A stretch of 64,000 nucleotides of DNA from Escherichia coli DSM 30083 = JCM 1649 = ATCC 11775 (lineage in GTDB: Bacteria; Pseudomonadota; Gammaproteobacteria; Enterobacterales; Enterobacteriaceae). Position numbers and translations under genes: made by a program. The stretch is taken from assembly GCF_003697165.2 (NCBI RefSeq), contig NZ_CP033092.2, positions 4,839,502 through 4,903,501 of the forward strand, in the 5' to 3' direction. Below are positions 33,236 through 53,099 of the stretch, in pieces. Position 1 is the stretch's first letter. Each line of letters starts with the position of its first letter. The notes beneath the pieces were generated by a model. That model was not told where the DNA came from. It did no database searches and worked only from the letters and a program-made list of their open reading frames with translations.

Positions 33236-34606
33236 ATGTTGAATAATGCTATGAGCGTAGTGATCCTTGCCGCAGGCAAAGGCACGCGCATGTATTCCGA
33301 TCTTCCGAAAGTGCTGCATACCCTTGCCGGGAAAGCGATGGTTCAGCATGTCATTGATGCTGCGAATGAATTAGGCGCAGCGCACGTTCACCTTGTGTAT
33401 GGTCACGGCGGCGATCTGCTTAAGCAGGCGCTGAAAGACGACAACCTGAACTGGGTGCTTCAGACAGAACAGCTGGGTACGGGTCATGCGATGCAGCAGG
33501 CCGCACCTTTCTTTGCCGATGATGAAGACATTTTAATGCTCTACGGCGACGTGCCGCTGATCTCTGTCGAAACACTCCAGCGTCTGCGTGATGCTAAACC
33601 GCAGGGTGGCATTGGTCTGCTGACGGTAAAACTGGATGATCCGACCGGTTATGGACGTATCACCCGTGAAAACGGCAAAGTTACCGGCATTGTTGAGCAC
33701 AAAGATGCCACCGACGAGCAGCGTCAGATTCAGGAGATCAACACCGGCATTCTGATTGCCAACGGCGCAGATATGAAACGCTGGCTGGCGAAGCTGACCA
33801 ACAATAATGCTCAGGGCGAATACTACATCACCGACATTATTGCGCTGGCGTATCAGGAAGGACGTGAAATCGTCGCCGTTCATCCGCAACGTTTAAGCGA
33901 AGTAGAAGGCGTGAATAACCGCCTGCAACTCTCCCGACTGGAGCGCGTTTACCAGTCCGAACAGGCTGAAAAACTGCTGTTAGCAGGTGTTATGCTGCGC
34001 GATCCGGCGCGTTTTGATCTGCGCGGTACGCTTACTCACGGGCGCGATGTTGAAATTGATACTAACGTTATCATCGAGGGCAACGTGACTCTCGGTCATC
34101 GCGTGAAAATCGGCACCGGTTGCGTGATTAAAAACAGCGTGATTGGCGATGATTGCGAAATCAGTCCATATACCGTCGTGGAAGACGCGAATCTGGCTGC
34201 GGCCTGTACTATTGGCCCGTTTGCCCGTCTGCGTCCTGGTGCTGAGTTGCTGGAAGGTGCACACGTCGGTAACTTCGTTGAGATGAAAAAAGCGCGTCTG
34301 GGTAAAGGCTCGAAAGCTGGTCATCTGACTTACCTGGGCGATGCGGAAATTGGCGATAACGTTAACATCGGCGCGGGAACCATTACCTGCAACTACGATG
34401 GTGCGAATAAATTTAAGACCATTATCGGCGACGATGTGTTTGTCGGTTCCGACACTCAACTGGTGGCCCCGGTAACAGTAGGCAAAGGCGCGACCATTGC
34501 TGCGGGTACAACTGTGACGCGTAATGTCGGCGAAAATGCCCTGGCGATCAGCCGTGTGCCGCAGACTCAAAAAGAAGGCTGGCGTCGTCCGGTAAAGAAA
34601 AAGTAA
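33236..34606 (+). CDS. glmU: Bifunctional GlmU: GlcN-1-P acetyltransferase and GlcNAc-1-P uridyltransferase
   Basis: This 456-residue enzyme makes UDP-GlcNAc for peptidoglycan and LPS. The N-terminal pyrophosphorylase domain (residues 1-229) has [17 protein letters not shown] at about 11-27. The C-terminal left-handed beta helix shows hexapeptide repeats from about residue 250, with the acetyltransferase His363 in [10 protein letters not shown]. The start is TTG at 33236 (MLNNAMSVV); an ATG at 33251 lies five codons in. The stop codon is where RNase E separates glmU from glmS mRNA in K-12. Confidence 0.97.
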
Positions 34607-34766
34607 TTCTGGCCGGGTAATCCGGTCATATGGGATGAGGAGATAACATAATCTCCCGCCCACAAGCAGTAACTATAAAAATAACCCCACTCTCTACAAG
34701 GCTCGGGGCGCCCGAAATACGGGCATACAGGTTGACCGACAACGATATAAATCGGAATCAAAAACT
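34607..34766 (+). promoter_or_regulatory. glmS 5' leader, target of GlmZ control
   Basis: This 160-bp intercistronic leader contains several stems: GCCCG/CGGGC at 34710-34724 and, just before the start, CCGA/TCGG (34736-34755) or CGAT/ATCG (34743-34754), which overlaps the GGAA ribosome binding site. In E. coli the small RNA GlmZ with Hfq opens an inhibitory stem here to allow glmS translation. The exact pairing cannot be proved by eye. The ribozyme known from Gram-positive glmS leaders is not seen. Confidence 0.6.
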
Positions 34767-36596
34767 ATGTGTGGAATTGTTGGCGCGATCGCGCAACGTG
34801 ATGTAGCAGAAATCCTTCTTGAAGGTTTACGTCGTCTGGAATACCGCGGATATGATTCTGCCGGTCTGGCCGTTGTTGATGCAGAAGGTCATATGACCCG
34901 CCTGCGTCGCCTCGGTAAAGTACAGATGCTGGCTCAGGCAGCGGAAGAACATCCTCTGCATGGCGGCACCGGTATTGCTCACACTCGCTGGGCGACCCAC
35001 GGTGAACCTTCAGAAGCTAACGCGCATCCGCATGTTTCTGAACACATTGTGGTGGTGCATAACGGCATCATCGAAAACCATGAACCGCTGCGTGAAGAGT
35101 TAAAAGCGCGTGGCTATACCTTCGTTTCTGAAACCGACACCGAAGTGATTGCACATTTGGTGAACTGGGAGCTGAAACAAGGCGGTACTCTGCGTGAGGC
35201 AGTTCTGCGTGCTATCCCGCAACTGCGTGGTGCGTACGGTACAGTGATCATGGACTCCCGTCATCCGGATACCCTGCTGGCGGCACGTTCTGGTAGTCCG
35301 CTGGTGATTGGCCTGGGTATGGGCGAAAACTTTATCGCTTCTGACCAGCTGGCGCTGTTGCCAGTGACTCGTCGCTTTATCTTCCTTGAAGAGGGCGATA
35401 TTGCGGAAATCACTCGCCGTTCGGTAAACATCTTCGATAAAACTGGCGCGGAAGTAAAACGTCAGGATATCGAATCCAATCTGCAATATGACGCGGGCGA
35501 TAAAGGTATTTACCGCCACTACATGCAGAAAGAGATCTACGAACAGCCGAACGCGATCAAAAACACCCTTACCGGGCGCATCAGCCACGGTCAGGTTGAT
35601 TTAAGCGAGCTGGGACCGAACGCCGATGAACTGCTGTCGAAGGTTGAGCATATTCAGATCCTCGCCTGTGGTACTTCTTATAACTCCGGTATAGTTTCCC
35701 GCTACTGGTTTGAATCGCTGGCAGGTATTCCGTGCGACGTCGAAATCGCCTCTGAATTCCGCTATCGCAAATCTGCCGTGCGTCGTAACAGCCTGATGAT
35801 CACCTTGTCACAGTCTGGCGAAACCGCGGATACCCTGGCGGGCCTGCGTCTGTCGAAAGAGCTGGGTTACCTTGGTTCGCTGGCAATCTGTAACGTTCCG
35901 GGTTCTTCTCTGGTGCGCGAATCCGATCTGGCGCTGATGACCAACGCCGGTACGGAAATTGGCGTGGCCTCCACCAAAGCATTCACCACCCAGTTAACTG
36001 TGCTGTTGATGCTGGTGGCGAAACTGTCTCGCCTGAAAGGTCTGGATGCCTCCATTGAACATGACATCGTGCATGGTCTGCAGGCGCTGCCGAGCCGTAT
36101 TGAGCAGATGCTGTCTCAGGACAAACGCATTGAAGCGCTGGCAGAAGATTTCTCTGACAAACATCACGCGCTGTTCCTGGGCCGTGGCGATCAGTACCCA
36201 ATCGCGCTGGAAGGTGCATTGAAGCTGAAAGAGATCTCTTACATTCACGCTGAAGCCTACGCTGCAGGCGAACTGAAACACGGTCCGCTGGCGCTGATTG
36301 ATGCCGATATGCCGGTTATCGTCGTTGCACCGAACAACGAATTGCTGGAAAAACTGAAATCCAACATTGAAGAAGTTCGCGCGCGTGGCGGTCAGTTGTA
36401 TGTCTTCGCCGATCAGGATGCGGGTTTTGTGAGCAGTGACAATATGCACATTATTGAGATGCCGCATGTGGAAGAGGTGATTGCACCGATCTTCTACACC
36501 GTTCCGCTGCAACTACTGGCTTACCACGTTGCGCTGATCAAAGGCACCGACGTTGACCAGCCGCGTAACCTGGCAAAATCGGTAACGGTTGAGTAA
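34767..36596 (+). CDS. glmS: Glucosamine-6-phosphate synthase GlmS
   Basis: This 609-residue amidotransferase converts fructose-6-P and glutamine into glucosamine-6-P. The N-terminal Cys (Cys1 after Met removal, CGIVGAI) is the glutaminase nucleophile. Two SIS sugar-isomerase domains follow (CGTSYNSG near residue 301; FLGRGDQYPIALEGALKLKE near residue 470). The C-terminus DQPRNLAKSVTVE is the conserved closing tail. It is co-transcribed with glmU and translationally controlled by its leader. Confidence 0.98.
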   Translation: MCGIVGAIAQRDVAEILLEGLRRLEYRGYDSAGLAVVDAEGHMTRLRRLGKVQMLAQAAEEHPLHGGTGIAHTRWATHGEPSEANAHPHVSEHIVVVHNGIIENHEPLREELKARGYTFVSETDTEVIAHLVNWELKQGGTLREAVLRAIPQLRGAYGTVIMDSRHPDTLLAARSGSPLVIGLGMGENFIASDQLALLPVTRRFIFLEEGDIAEITRRSVNIFDKTGAEVKRQDIESNLQYDAGDKGIYRHYMQKEIYEQPNAIKNTLTGRISHGQVDLSELGPNADELLSKVEHIQILACGTSYNSGIVSRYWFESLAGIPCDVEIASEFRYRKSAVRRNSLMITLSQSGETADTLAGLRLSKELGYLGSLAICNVPGSSLVRESDLALMTNAGTEIGVASTKAFTTQLTVLLMLVAKLSRLKGLDASIEHDIVHGLQALPSRIEQMLSQDKRIEALAEDFSDKHHALFLGRGDQYPIALEGALKLKEISYIHAEAYAAGELKHGPLALIDADMPVIVVAPNNELLEKLKSNIEEVRARGGQLYVFADQDAGFVSSDNMHIIEMPHVEEVIAPIFYTVPLQLLAYHVALIKGTDVDQPRNLAKSVTVE

Positions 36597-36604
36597 TAAA
36601 TGGA

Positions 36605-36629
36605 TGCCCTGCGTAAGCGGGGCATTTTT
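36605..36629 (+). terminator. Terminator of glmUS
   Basis: GCCCTGC and GCGGGGC pair around GTAA, followed by a short T run (ATTTTTC), 8 bp after glmS. Confidence 0.85.
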
Positions 36630-36803
36630 CTTCCTGTTATGTTTTTAATCAAACATCCTGCCAACTCCATGTGACAAACCGTCATCTTCGGCTACTTTTT
36701 CTCTGTCACAGAATGAAAATTTTTCTGTCATCTCTTCGTTATTAATATTTGTAATTAACTGAATATAAACTCTTATTTAAATCGGACTGAAGACATTCTC
36801 TCT
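36630..36803. promoter_or_regulatory. AT-rich upstream region of the pst promoter
   Basis: This stretch between glmS and the Pho boxes has no coding frame. It holds two CTGTCA half-sites 22 bp apart (36703-36708 and 36725-36730) and a GTGACAAACCGTCAT element at 36671-36685. These could be auxiliary PhoB contacts. The remainder is AT-rich (TTATTAATATTTGTAATTAA near 36739-36758). Confidence 0.4.
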
Positions 36804-36843
36804 CTGTCATAAAACTGTCATAAACCTTACATATAACTGTCAC
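36804..36843 (+). promoter_or_regulatory. Tandem Pho boxes of the pst operon
   Basis: Two 18-bp PhoB boxes, CTGTCATAAAACTGTCAT (36804-36821) and CTTACATATAACTGTCAC (36826-36843), are spaced so that the half-sites repeat every 11 bp. There is no good -35, and the -10 is probably TATTTT at 36854-36859, as expected for PhoB-activated transcription under phosphate starvation. Confidence 0.93.
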
Positions 36844-36891
36844 CTGTTTGTCCTATTTTGCTTCTCGTAGCCAACAAACAATGCTTTATGA

Positions 36892-37950
<1,059 letters not shown>

Positions 37951-37961
37951 TAAAACTCCAG

Positions 37962-37992
37962 GCCGGGTACGGTGTTTTACGCCGCATCCGGC
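37962..37992. repeat. REP element between pstS and pstC
   Basis: GCCGGGTACGG and CCGCATCCGGC form the imperfect stem typical of enterobacterial REP sequences, with GTGTTTTACG as loop. Such elements often stabilise upstream mRNA, which suits the high PstS level needed. Confidence 0.88.
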
Positions 37993-38033
37993 ATTACAAA
38001 ATGACTTTGTAAACGCGTTTAACTGAAGAGTAA

Positions 38034-38995
<962 letters not shown>

Positions 38996-38996
<1 letters not shown>

Positions 38997-39886
38997 TGGC
39001 TATGGTTGAAATGCAAACCACTGCGGCACTGGCTGAATCCCGCCGCAAAATGCAGGCGCGTCGCCGCCTCAAAAACCGTATTGCGCTGACGCTCTCAATG
39101 GCGACGATGGCCTTCGGTCTGTTCTGGCTGATCTGGATTTTAATGTCCACCATCACTCGCGGTATCGACGGTATGTCGCTGGCGCTGTTCACCGAAATGA
39201 CGCCACCACCCAATACGGAAGGCGGTGGTCTGGCGAACGCCCTGGCGGGTAGCGGCCTGTTAATTTTGTGGGCTACCGTATTCGGTACGCCGCTGGGCAT
39301 TATGGCGGGGATTTACCTGGCTGAATATGGTCGTAAATCTTGGCTGGCAGAAGTGATTCGCTTCATTAACGACATTCTGCTCTCTGCGCCGTCGATTGTG
39401 GTTGGTCTGTTTGTTTACACCATTGTGGTGGCGCAGATGGAGCACTTCTCCGGCTGGGCGGGCGTGATTGCGCTGGCGCTGTTGCAGGTGCCGATTGTTA
39501 TCCGCACCACCGAGAACATGCTGAAACTGGTGCCGGACAGCCTGCGTGAAGCGGCTTATGCGCTGGGTACGCCGAAGTGGAAGATGATCGCCGCGATCAC
39601 GCTGAAAGCGTCGGTGTCCGGGATCATGACCGGTATCCTGCTGGCGATTGCCCGTATTGCTGGTGAAACCGCGCCGCTGCTGTTTACTGCGCTCTCCAAC
39701 CAGTTCTGGAGCACGGACATGATGCAGCCGATCGCCAACCTGCCGGTGACGATCTTTAAGTTTGCGATGAGCCCGTTTGCGGAATGGCAGCAACTGGCCT
39801 GGGCCGGGGTGTTGATCATTACCCTGTGCGTACTGCTGCTGAACATTCTGGCGCGCGTTGTTTTTGCGAAGAATAAACACGGTTAA
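38996..39886 (+). CDS. pstA: Phosphate ABC transporter permease PstA
   Basis: This 296-residue permease has an arginine-rich cytoplasmic N-terminus (SRRKMQARRRLKNR) and six transmembrane helices. The coupling loop is REAAYALGTPKWKMIAAITL followed by AIARIAGETAPL. It pairs with PstC. It is followed by a REP-type repeat of 64 bp and then pstB. Confidence 0.98.
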
Positions 39887-39892
39887 CACTTT

Positions 39893-40750
<858 letters not shown>

Positions 40751-40764
40751 TTCAGGAGTGCGTT

Positions 40765-41490
40765 ATGGACAGTCTCAATCTTAATAAACATATTTCCGGC
40801 CAGTTCAACGCCGAACTGGAAAGCATCCGCACGCAGGTGATGACCATGGGCGGCATGGTGGAGCAGCAGCTTTCTGATGCAATCACCGCGATGCATAACC
40901 AGGACAGCGATCTGGCGAAGCGCGTCATCGAAGGCGACAAGAACGTCAACATGATGGAAGTGGCGATCGATGAAGCCTGCGTGCGCATTATCGCCAAACG
41001 TCAGCCGACGGCGAGCGACCTGCGTCTGGTTATGGTGATCAGTAAAACCATTGCCGAGCTGGAGCGTATTGGCGACGTGGCGGACAAAATCTGCCGTACT
41101 GCACTGGAGAAATTCTCCCAGCAGCATCAGCCATTGCTGGTAAGTCTGGAGTCGCTGGGCCGTCATACCATCCAGATGCTGCACGACGTGCTGGACGCGT
41201 TCGCGCGGATGGACATTGACGAAGCGGTACGTATTTATCGTGAAGATAAAAAAGTCGATCAGGAGTACGAAGGTATTGTTCGTCAACTGATGACCTACAT
41301 GATGGAAGATTCGCGTACCATTCCGAGCGTACTTACCGCGTTATTCTGTGCGCGTTCTATCGAACGTATTGGCGACCGCTGCCAGAATATTTGTGAGTTT
41401 ATCTTCTACTACGTGAAGGGGCAGGATTTCCGTCACGTCGGTGGTGACGAGCTCGATAAACTGCTGGCAGAAAAAGATAGCGATAAATAA
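40765..41490 (+). CDS. phoU: Phosphate signalling regulator PhoU
   Basis: This 241-residue protein is built of two three-helix PhoU repeats, each with a metal-binding ExxxD pattern (for example [12 protein letters not shown] and [12 protein letters not shown]). It links the Pst transporter to PhoR and keeps the Pho regulon off in high phosphate. The ATG at 40765 gives [15 protein letters not shown]; an in-frame ATG at 40747 overlaps the pstB end and lacks a ribosome binding site, whereas CAGGAGTGCGTT precedes the chosen start. Confidence 0.98.
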
Positions 41491-41500
41491 TTCACCAAGT

Positions 41501-41529
41501 AAATCCCAATAATTTAATTATTGGGATTT
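41501..41529 (+). terminator. Hairpin after phoU
   Basis: AAATCCCAATAA and TTATTGGGATTT form a 12-bp perfect stem around TTTAA, 10 bp after phoU. The downstream tract is T-poor (GTTATATATAA), so termination may be weak. On the other strand it is followed by no gene. Confidence 0.75.
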
Positions 41530-41576
41530 GTTATATATAACTTTATAAAATCCTAAAATTACACAAAATTAATAAC

Positions 41577-41592
41577 TGCGAGCATGGTCATA
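41577..41592 (+). promoter_or_regulatory. CRP site of the bgl promoter
   Basis: TGCGA-GCATGG-TCATA fits the CRP consensus with one or two mismatches in each half and lies just upstream of a probable -10 (TATTTT, 41614-41619). The bgl promoter is known to need CRP and to be silenced by H-NS through the AT-rich flanks that are visible at 41530-41660. Confidence 0.65.
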
Positions 41593-41685
41593 CTTTTATA
41601 AATAGAGCATTGCTATTTTTTCTGCACGCAACTAAATTAATTTTCGAACCTGGATGTTCGTTATAAAAACCATTAATTAATGACT

Positions 41686-41753
41686 GGATTGTTACTGCAT
41701 TCGCAGGCAAAACCTGACATAACCAGAGAATACTGGTGAAGTCGGGTTTTTTT
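41686..41753 (+). promoter_or_regulatory. BglG antiterminator RAT1 and leader terminator t1
   Basis: The BglG RNA target is 41686-41714 (GGATTGTTACTGC ... GCAGGCAAAACC). It overlaps the terminator whose stem AACCTGAC/GTCGGGTT ends in T7 (41711-41753). BglG dimer binding to the RAT prevents the terminator from folding, so bglG expression is self-activating when beta-glucosides are present. Confidence 0.92.
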
Positions 41754-41775
41754 GTTTATAAAAAAGGTCCTTGCT

Positions 41776-42626
<851 letters not shown>

Positions 42627-42627
42627 A

Positions 42628-46033
<3,406 letters not shown>

Positions 46034-46037
46034 CCAA

Positions 46038-46085
<48 letters not shown>

Positions 46086-46086
46086 A

Positions 46087-48931
<2,845 letters not shown>

Positions 48932-48932
48932 T

Positions 48933-49668
<736 letters not shown>

Positions 49669-49674
49669 GCTTAA

Positions 49675-49715
<41 letters not shown>

Positions 49716-49749
49716 CAACATTTAATGACAAATAGATAAAGCATTCCGC

Positions 49750-50223
49750 TTAGCTTAAAGAGTCTGTTTCAGGACATGAAATATCCAATCCGGGTAGATG
49801 TGTAATGATTCTGCTCATCACTACGCCTGCCAGCAATGCTGGGATGATGCGGACAACGAGATTTTCACCAGAAAGAATGTTTTCAAACAACGCTGAGGAA
49901 GCCATGTCCTTAATATGTACGATAACAGCGCAATAGATCTCGGTGATAACGACTCCACCTATGCCGCCAACCAGACAACGATAACGTTTCTGTGACCCGA
50001 TCTTTTCCGGCAGACAGGCGACCATTACGCCAGTTAACATTGCAGGAATAGCTCCCGTAGTTATCGACATTAAGAGAAACAATGGAAGTACCTGTATTAT
50101 TACCAAAAGAATCAGCGGTTCTTTTGCGAAGAATATGTAGAGGACAAGAAACAGAACACCAATTAACGGCCCTAAAACCGCAAAATACAGTCCGTGATGA
50201 ATTACCCGACGTGAAACAGACAT
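49750..50223 (-). CDS. cbrB: CreB-regulated inner membrane protein CbrB
   Basis: This 157-residue hydrophobic protein has about four or five membrane segments (about residues 10-32, 38-70, 85-105, 122-140). It matches K-12 CbrB (YieI), including the C-terminus GLDISCPETDSLS. Its function is unknown. In K-12 it is followed by cbrC, but here the gene is followed directly by yieK with only 81 bp between, so cbrC is absent. A perfect Cre tag lies 48 bp upstream of the start. Confidence 0.93.
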   Translation of the reverse strand: MSVSRRVIHHGLYFAVLGPLIGVLFLVLYIFFAKEPLILLVIIQVLPLFLLMSITTGAIPAMLTGVMVACLPEKIGSQKRYRCLVGGIGGVVITEIYCAVIVHIKDMASSALFENILSGENLVVRIIPALLAGVVMSRIITHLPGLDISCPETDSLS

Positions 50224-50270
50224 ATCAAACTCCCTTTACTTACCTTTGCGTGCCAATTTAAGTGGAGTAA

Positions 50271-50286
50271 GTGAAGGGAGTGTGAA
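50271..50286 (-). promoter_or_regulatory. CreB-binding tag upstream of cbrB
   Basis: On the minus strand TTCAC-ACTCCC-TTCAC is a perfect match to the direct-repeat Cre tag TTCAC-N6-TTCAC bound by phosphorylated CreB. It lies between the yieH stop codon and the cbrB start. Confidence 0.88.
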
Positions 50287-50289
50287 TAA

Positions 50290-50955
50290 CTATGCCGTAA
50301 TATCCCAACCACGCGCCTTCCACAGTTCCGGTAATTGCGAAAGATGGGTAAAGGTGGTGACTTTCGGGTGAACGATCGGTTTATTGTGCGGGTCAGCGCA
50401 GAAGTAAAACACTTCCATTCCGGCATCTATCCCTGATTGCGCACCTGCGCTGGAGTCATCGACCAGAATGCAGTTTTCAACGTTCACATTCATCGCTTTT
50501 GCCGCATGGAACATTAATGCCGGATCGGGCTTCCAACGCTGGATATCATAGCCGCTGAACAGTTTTTCCGGGAAGTAGTGCAGCATGTTGAGCTTACCAA
50601 GCGAATGCTGCATTTTGCTGACCGGACCGTTAGAGACGACGCACATCGGCACGTTAATGCTTGCCAGCAATTCGTTCGCTCCTGCGATGTCCTCAAGTTC
50701 GGTATCAAACAGACGTGCTACTTCTGCGCGGTAAACGTGCTCGGCATCGGCCTGGACCATCGTCACGCCCTGTTCTTTACTGATGATGTCGATGATTTCG
50801 TAGAGTTTTACGCCTTTAAAACGGGTAAAAATCTCTTCCAGGTCAACGTGAATGCCAAATTCCCTGAACATCGTGACATAGGCGCGAGAGCAAATGACCT
50901 CGCTATCGACCAGCGTACCGTCGCAGTCGAAAAATACCGCTTCTATCTGGGACAT
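50290..50955 (-). CDS. yieH: HAD phosphatase YieH (6-phosphogluconate phosphatase)
   Basis: This 221-residue haloacid dehalogenase-type phosphatase has motif I FFDCDGTLVDSE (nucleophile Asp10, acid Asp12), motif II VVSNGP (Ser), motif III Lys in RWKPDPALM and motif IV LVDDSSAG. A helical cap sits between motifs I and II. K-12 YieH is reported to favour 6-phosphogluconate and purine-related phosphates. It lies upstream of cbrB, with the Cre tag between them, and diverges from adeP across 166 bp. Confidence 0.95.
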   Translation of the reverse strand: MSQIEAVFFDCDGTLVDSEVICSRAYVTMFREFGIHVDLEEIFTRFKGVKLYEIIDIISKEQGVTMVQADAEHVYRAEVARLFDTELEDIAGANELLASINVPMCVVSNGPVSKMQHSLGKLNMLHYFPEKLFSGYDIQRWKPDPALMFHAAKAMNVNVENCILVDDSSAGAQSGIDAGMEVFYFCADPHNKPIVHPKVTTFTHLSQLPELWKARGWDITA

Positions 50956-51004
50956 GTCTTTCCTTTATCGTTAGTTTAACGTTTTCGTCATGCCAATTCG
51001 CATG

Positions 51005-51020
51005 ACGCAATCGTTGCCGT
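51005..51020 (+). promoter_or_regulatory. Candidate PurR operator upstream of adeP
   Basis: ACGCAATCGTTGCCGT matches the PurR palindrome ACGCAAACGTTTGCGT at 13 of 16 positions, 101 bp upstream of the adeP start. A poorer match, AGTTTAACGTTTTCGT, is at 50973-50988. Control of a purine permease by PurR is biologically sensible and has been proposed for this gene. Confidence 0.5.
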
Positions 51021-51121
51021 ATAAGCAAATACAATGAAAAAAAGTTATATTCAGCCGTCCATATTGTCTCATTTTGGTATACGATAGCGACGGATTTTCC
51101 CTCCTTGTTCGGAAATAGATA

Positions 51122-52459
51122 ATGAGTCAACAACACACAACCCAGGCTTCTGGCCAGGGGATGCTGGAACGCGTGTTTAAACTGCGCGAACATGGCACGA
51201 CGGCACGGACCGAAGTGATCGCCGGTTTTACCACCTTCCTGACGATGGTTTACATCGTTTTTGTTAACCCGCAAATTCTTGGCGTTGCTGGCATGGATAC
51301 CAGCGCCGTCTTCGTCACGACCTGTCTGATTGCTGCATTCGGCAGTATTATGATGGGGCTGTTTGCTAACCTGCCAGTTGCACTGGCACCGGCAATGGGC
51401 CTGAATGCGTTCTTCGCTTTTGTGGTTGTGCAGGCGATGGGCTTGCCGTGGCAGGTCGGGATGGGCGCAATCTTCTGGGGCGCGATTGGTCTGCTGTTAC
51501 TGACGATTTTCCGCGTTCGCTACTGGATGATAGCCAACATTCCGGTGAGTCTGCGTGTGGGCATTACCAGCGGTATCGGCCTGTTTATTGGCATGATGGG
51601 ACTGAAGAATGCAGGTGTGATTGTCGCTAACCCGGAAACGCTGGTGAGCATCGGTAATCTGACTTCTCACAGCGTACTGCTGGGGATCCTCGGCTTCTTC
51701 ATCATTGCTATTCTGGCCTCACGCAACATTCACGCGGCGGTGCTGGTTTCCATCGTGGTGACGACGCTGCTGGGCTGGATGCTGGGTGATGTCCACTACA
51801 ATGGCATCGTTTCTGCGCCGCCGAGCGTAATGACTGTCGTGGGTCATGTAGATTTAGCCGGGTCGTTTAACCTCGGGCTGGCAGGGGTGATTTTCTCTTT
51901 CATGCTGGTCAACCTGTTTGACTCCTCCGGTACACTGATTGGCGTGACCGATAAAGCAGGACTGGCGGATGAAAAAGGTAAATTCCCGCGCATGAAGCAG
52001 GCACTGTATGTCGACAGCATCTCTTCCGTGACCGGTTCGTTTATCGGGACTTCTTCTGTTACGGCGTATATCGAGTCTTCTTCCGGCGTTTCCGTTGGCG
52101 GTCGTACCGGTCTGACGGCAGTGGTTGTTGGTCTGCTGTTCCTGCTGGTTATCTTCCTGTCGCCGCTGGCGGGGATGGTGCCAGGCTACGCTGCAGCTGG
52201 TGCGCTGATTTACGTTGGAGTGTTGATGACCTCAAGTCTTGCTCGCGTGAACTGGCAGGATCTTACTGAATCTGTTCCGGCGTTTATTACCGCTGTGATG
52301 ATGCCGTTCAGCTTCTCGATTACTGAAGGTATCGCGCTGGGCTTTATCTCCTACTGCGTGATGAAGATTGGTACCGGACGTCTGCGTGACCTTAGCCCGT
52401 GCGTAATCATCGTTGCGCTGCTGTTTATCCTGAAGATTGTCTTTATCGACGCTCACTAA
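51122..52459 (+). CDS. adeP: Adenine:H+ symporter AdeP (PurP/YieG)
   Basis: This 445-residue high-affinity adenine permease belongs to the AzgA-like branch of the nucleobase transporter family. It has about 14 membrane segments; typical motifs are PVALAPAMGLNAFFAFVVVQ near residue 80 and SSGTLIGVTDKAGL near residue 270. K-12 length and sequence are preserved. It is monocistronic, ending in a terminator shared with converging chrR. Confidence 0.96.
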   Translation: MSQQHTTQASGQGMLERVFKLREHGTTARTEVIAGFTTFLTMVYIVFVNPQILGVAGMDTSAVFVTTCLIAAFGSIMMGLFANLPVALAPAMGLNAFFAFVVVQAMGLPWQVGMGAIFWGAIGLLLLTIFRVRYWMIANIPVSLRVGITSGIGLFIGMMGLKNAGVIVANPETLVSIGNLTSHSVLLGILGFFIIAILASRNIHAAVLVSIVVTTLLGWMLGDVHYNGIVSAPPSVMTVVGHVDLAGSFNLGLAGVIFSFMLVNLFDSSGTLIGVTDKAGLADEKGKFPRMKQALYVDSISSVTGSFIGTSSVTAYIESSSGVSVGGRTGLTAVVVGLLFLLVIFLSPLAGMVPGYAAAGALIYVGVLMTSSLARVNWQDLTESVPAFITAVMMPFSFSITEGIALGFISYCVMKIGTGRLRDLSPCVIIVALLFILKIVFIDAH

Positions 52460-52475
52460 AATCGATAGCGCGTTA

Positions 52476-52509
52476 AAAACCCGCCATGCATGATTGCTGG
52501 CGGGTTTTT
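52476..52509. terminator. Bidirectional terminator between adeP and chrR
   Basis: AAAACCCGCCA and TGGCGGGTTTTTA form a strong stem around a short loop. It has T residues on the plus strand and the complementary A run giving T residues on the minus strand, so it can serve both converging genes. Confidence 0.9.
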
Positions 52510-52511
52510 AT

Positions 52512-53078
52512 TTAGATCTTAACTCGCTGAATAAACTCACCAAATGCGGTCAATTGCCCGGTCAGGTGGTCCAGCGTACCCTGATCAATCACTTCCCCGG
52601 TTTGCGGATCAACTTTGTTCTGAATCACGCCGCCCATAAATTCTGGCTTGTTCATCACCATTGTATCGAGGAAAACCAGAATCTGGCGCAGGTGATACTG
52701 ACAGCGCGCGCCGCCAATCACGCCCATTGAGCTGGTCTGAATCAATACCGGTTTACCTGCCAGCGGTTGATCCGGCAGGCGGGAAAGCCAGTCGATGGCA
52801 TTTTTCAGCCCACCCGGTACCGAGTAGTTATATTCCGGCGTGACGATTACCACACCGTCAGCCTGACGGATCTGTTCCGCCAGAGCTTCAACTGTTGCTG
52901 GAAAACCGTCTTCCTGCTGTACGTCAGCGTCATACAGGGGAATGTCGGCAATGGAAGGTAACGCATTGATTTCCATGCTCGCCGGAGCAATTTTCGGCAG
53001 GGTACGTGCAACCATGCCATTAAATGAGCCTTTGCGCAGGCTCCCCAGTAACGTAACCACCTGCAATTTTTCAGACAT
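52512..53078 (-). CDS. chrR: NAD(P)H-dependent FMN reductase ChrR (chromate/quinone reductase)
   Basis: This 188-residue flavoprotein has a flavodoxin-like fold. The FMN phosphate loop LLGSLRKGSFNG is at about residues 10-21, and TPEYNYSVPGGLKNAIDWLSR (about 80-100) is the conserved FMN-contacting segment. It reduces quinones and chromate by two electrons as a tetramer. It lies 21 bp downstream of yieE, so the two may be cotranscribed. Confidence 0.96.
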   Translation of the reverse strand: MSEKLQVVTLLGSLRKGSFNGMVARTLPKIAPASMEINALPSIADIPLYDADVQQEDGFPATVEALAEQIRQADGVVIVTPEYNYSVPGGLKNAIDWLSRLPDQPLAGKPVLIQTSSMGVIGGARCQYHLRQILVFLDTMVMNKPEFMGGVIQNKVDPQTGEVIDQGTLDHLTGQLTAFGEFIQRVKI

Positions 53079-53099
53079 GATGACTCCTGTGGTTGTCTA

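Noticed and set aside
34607..34766. Possible glmS-type ribozyme in the glmS leader
   Set aside because: The leader is short and lacks the ribozyme core. Enterobacteria control glmS by GlmY/GlmZ small RNAs.
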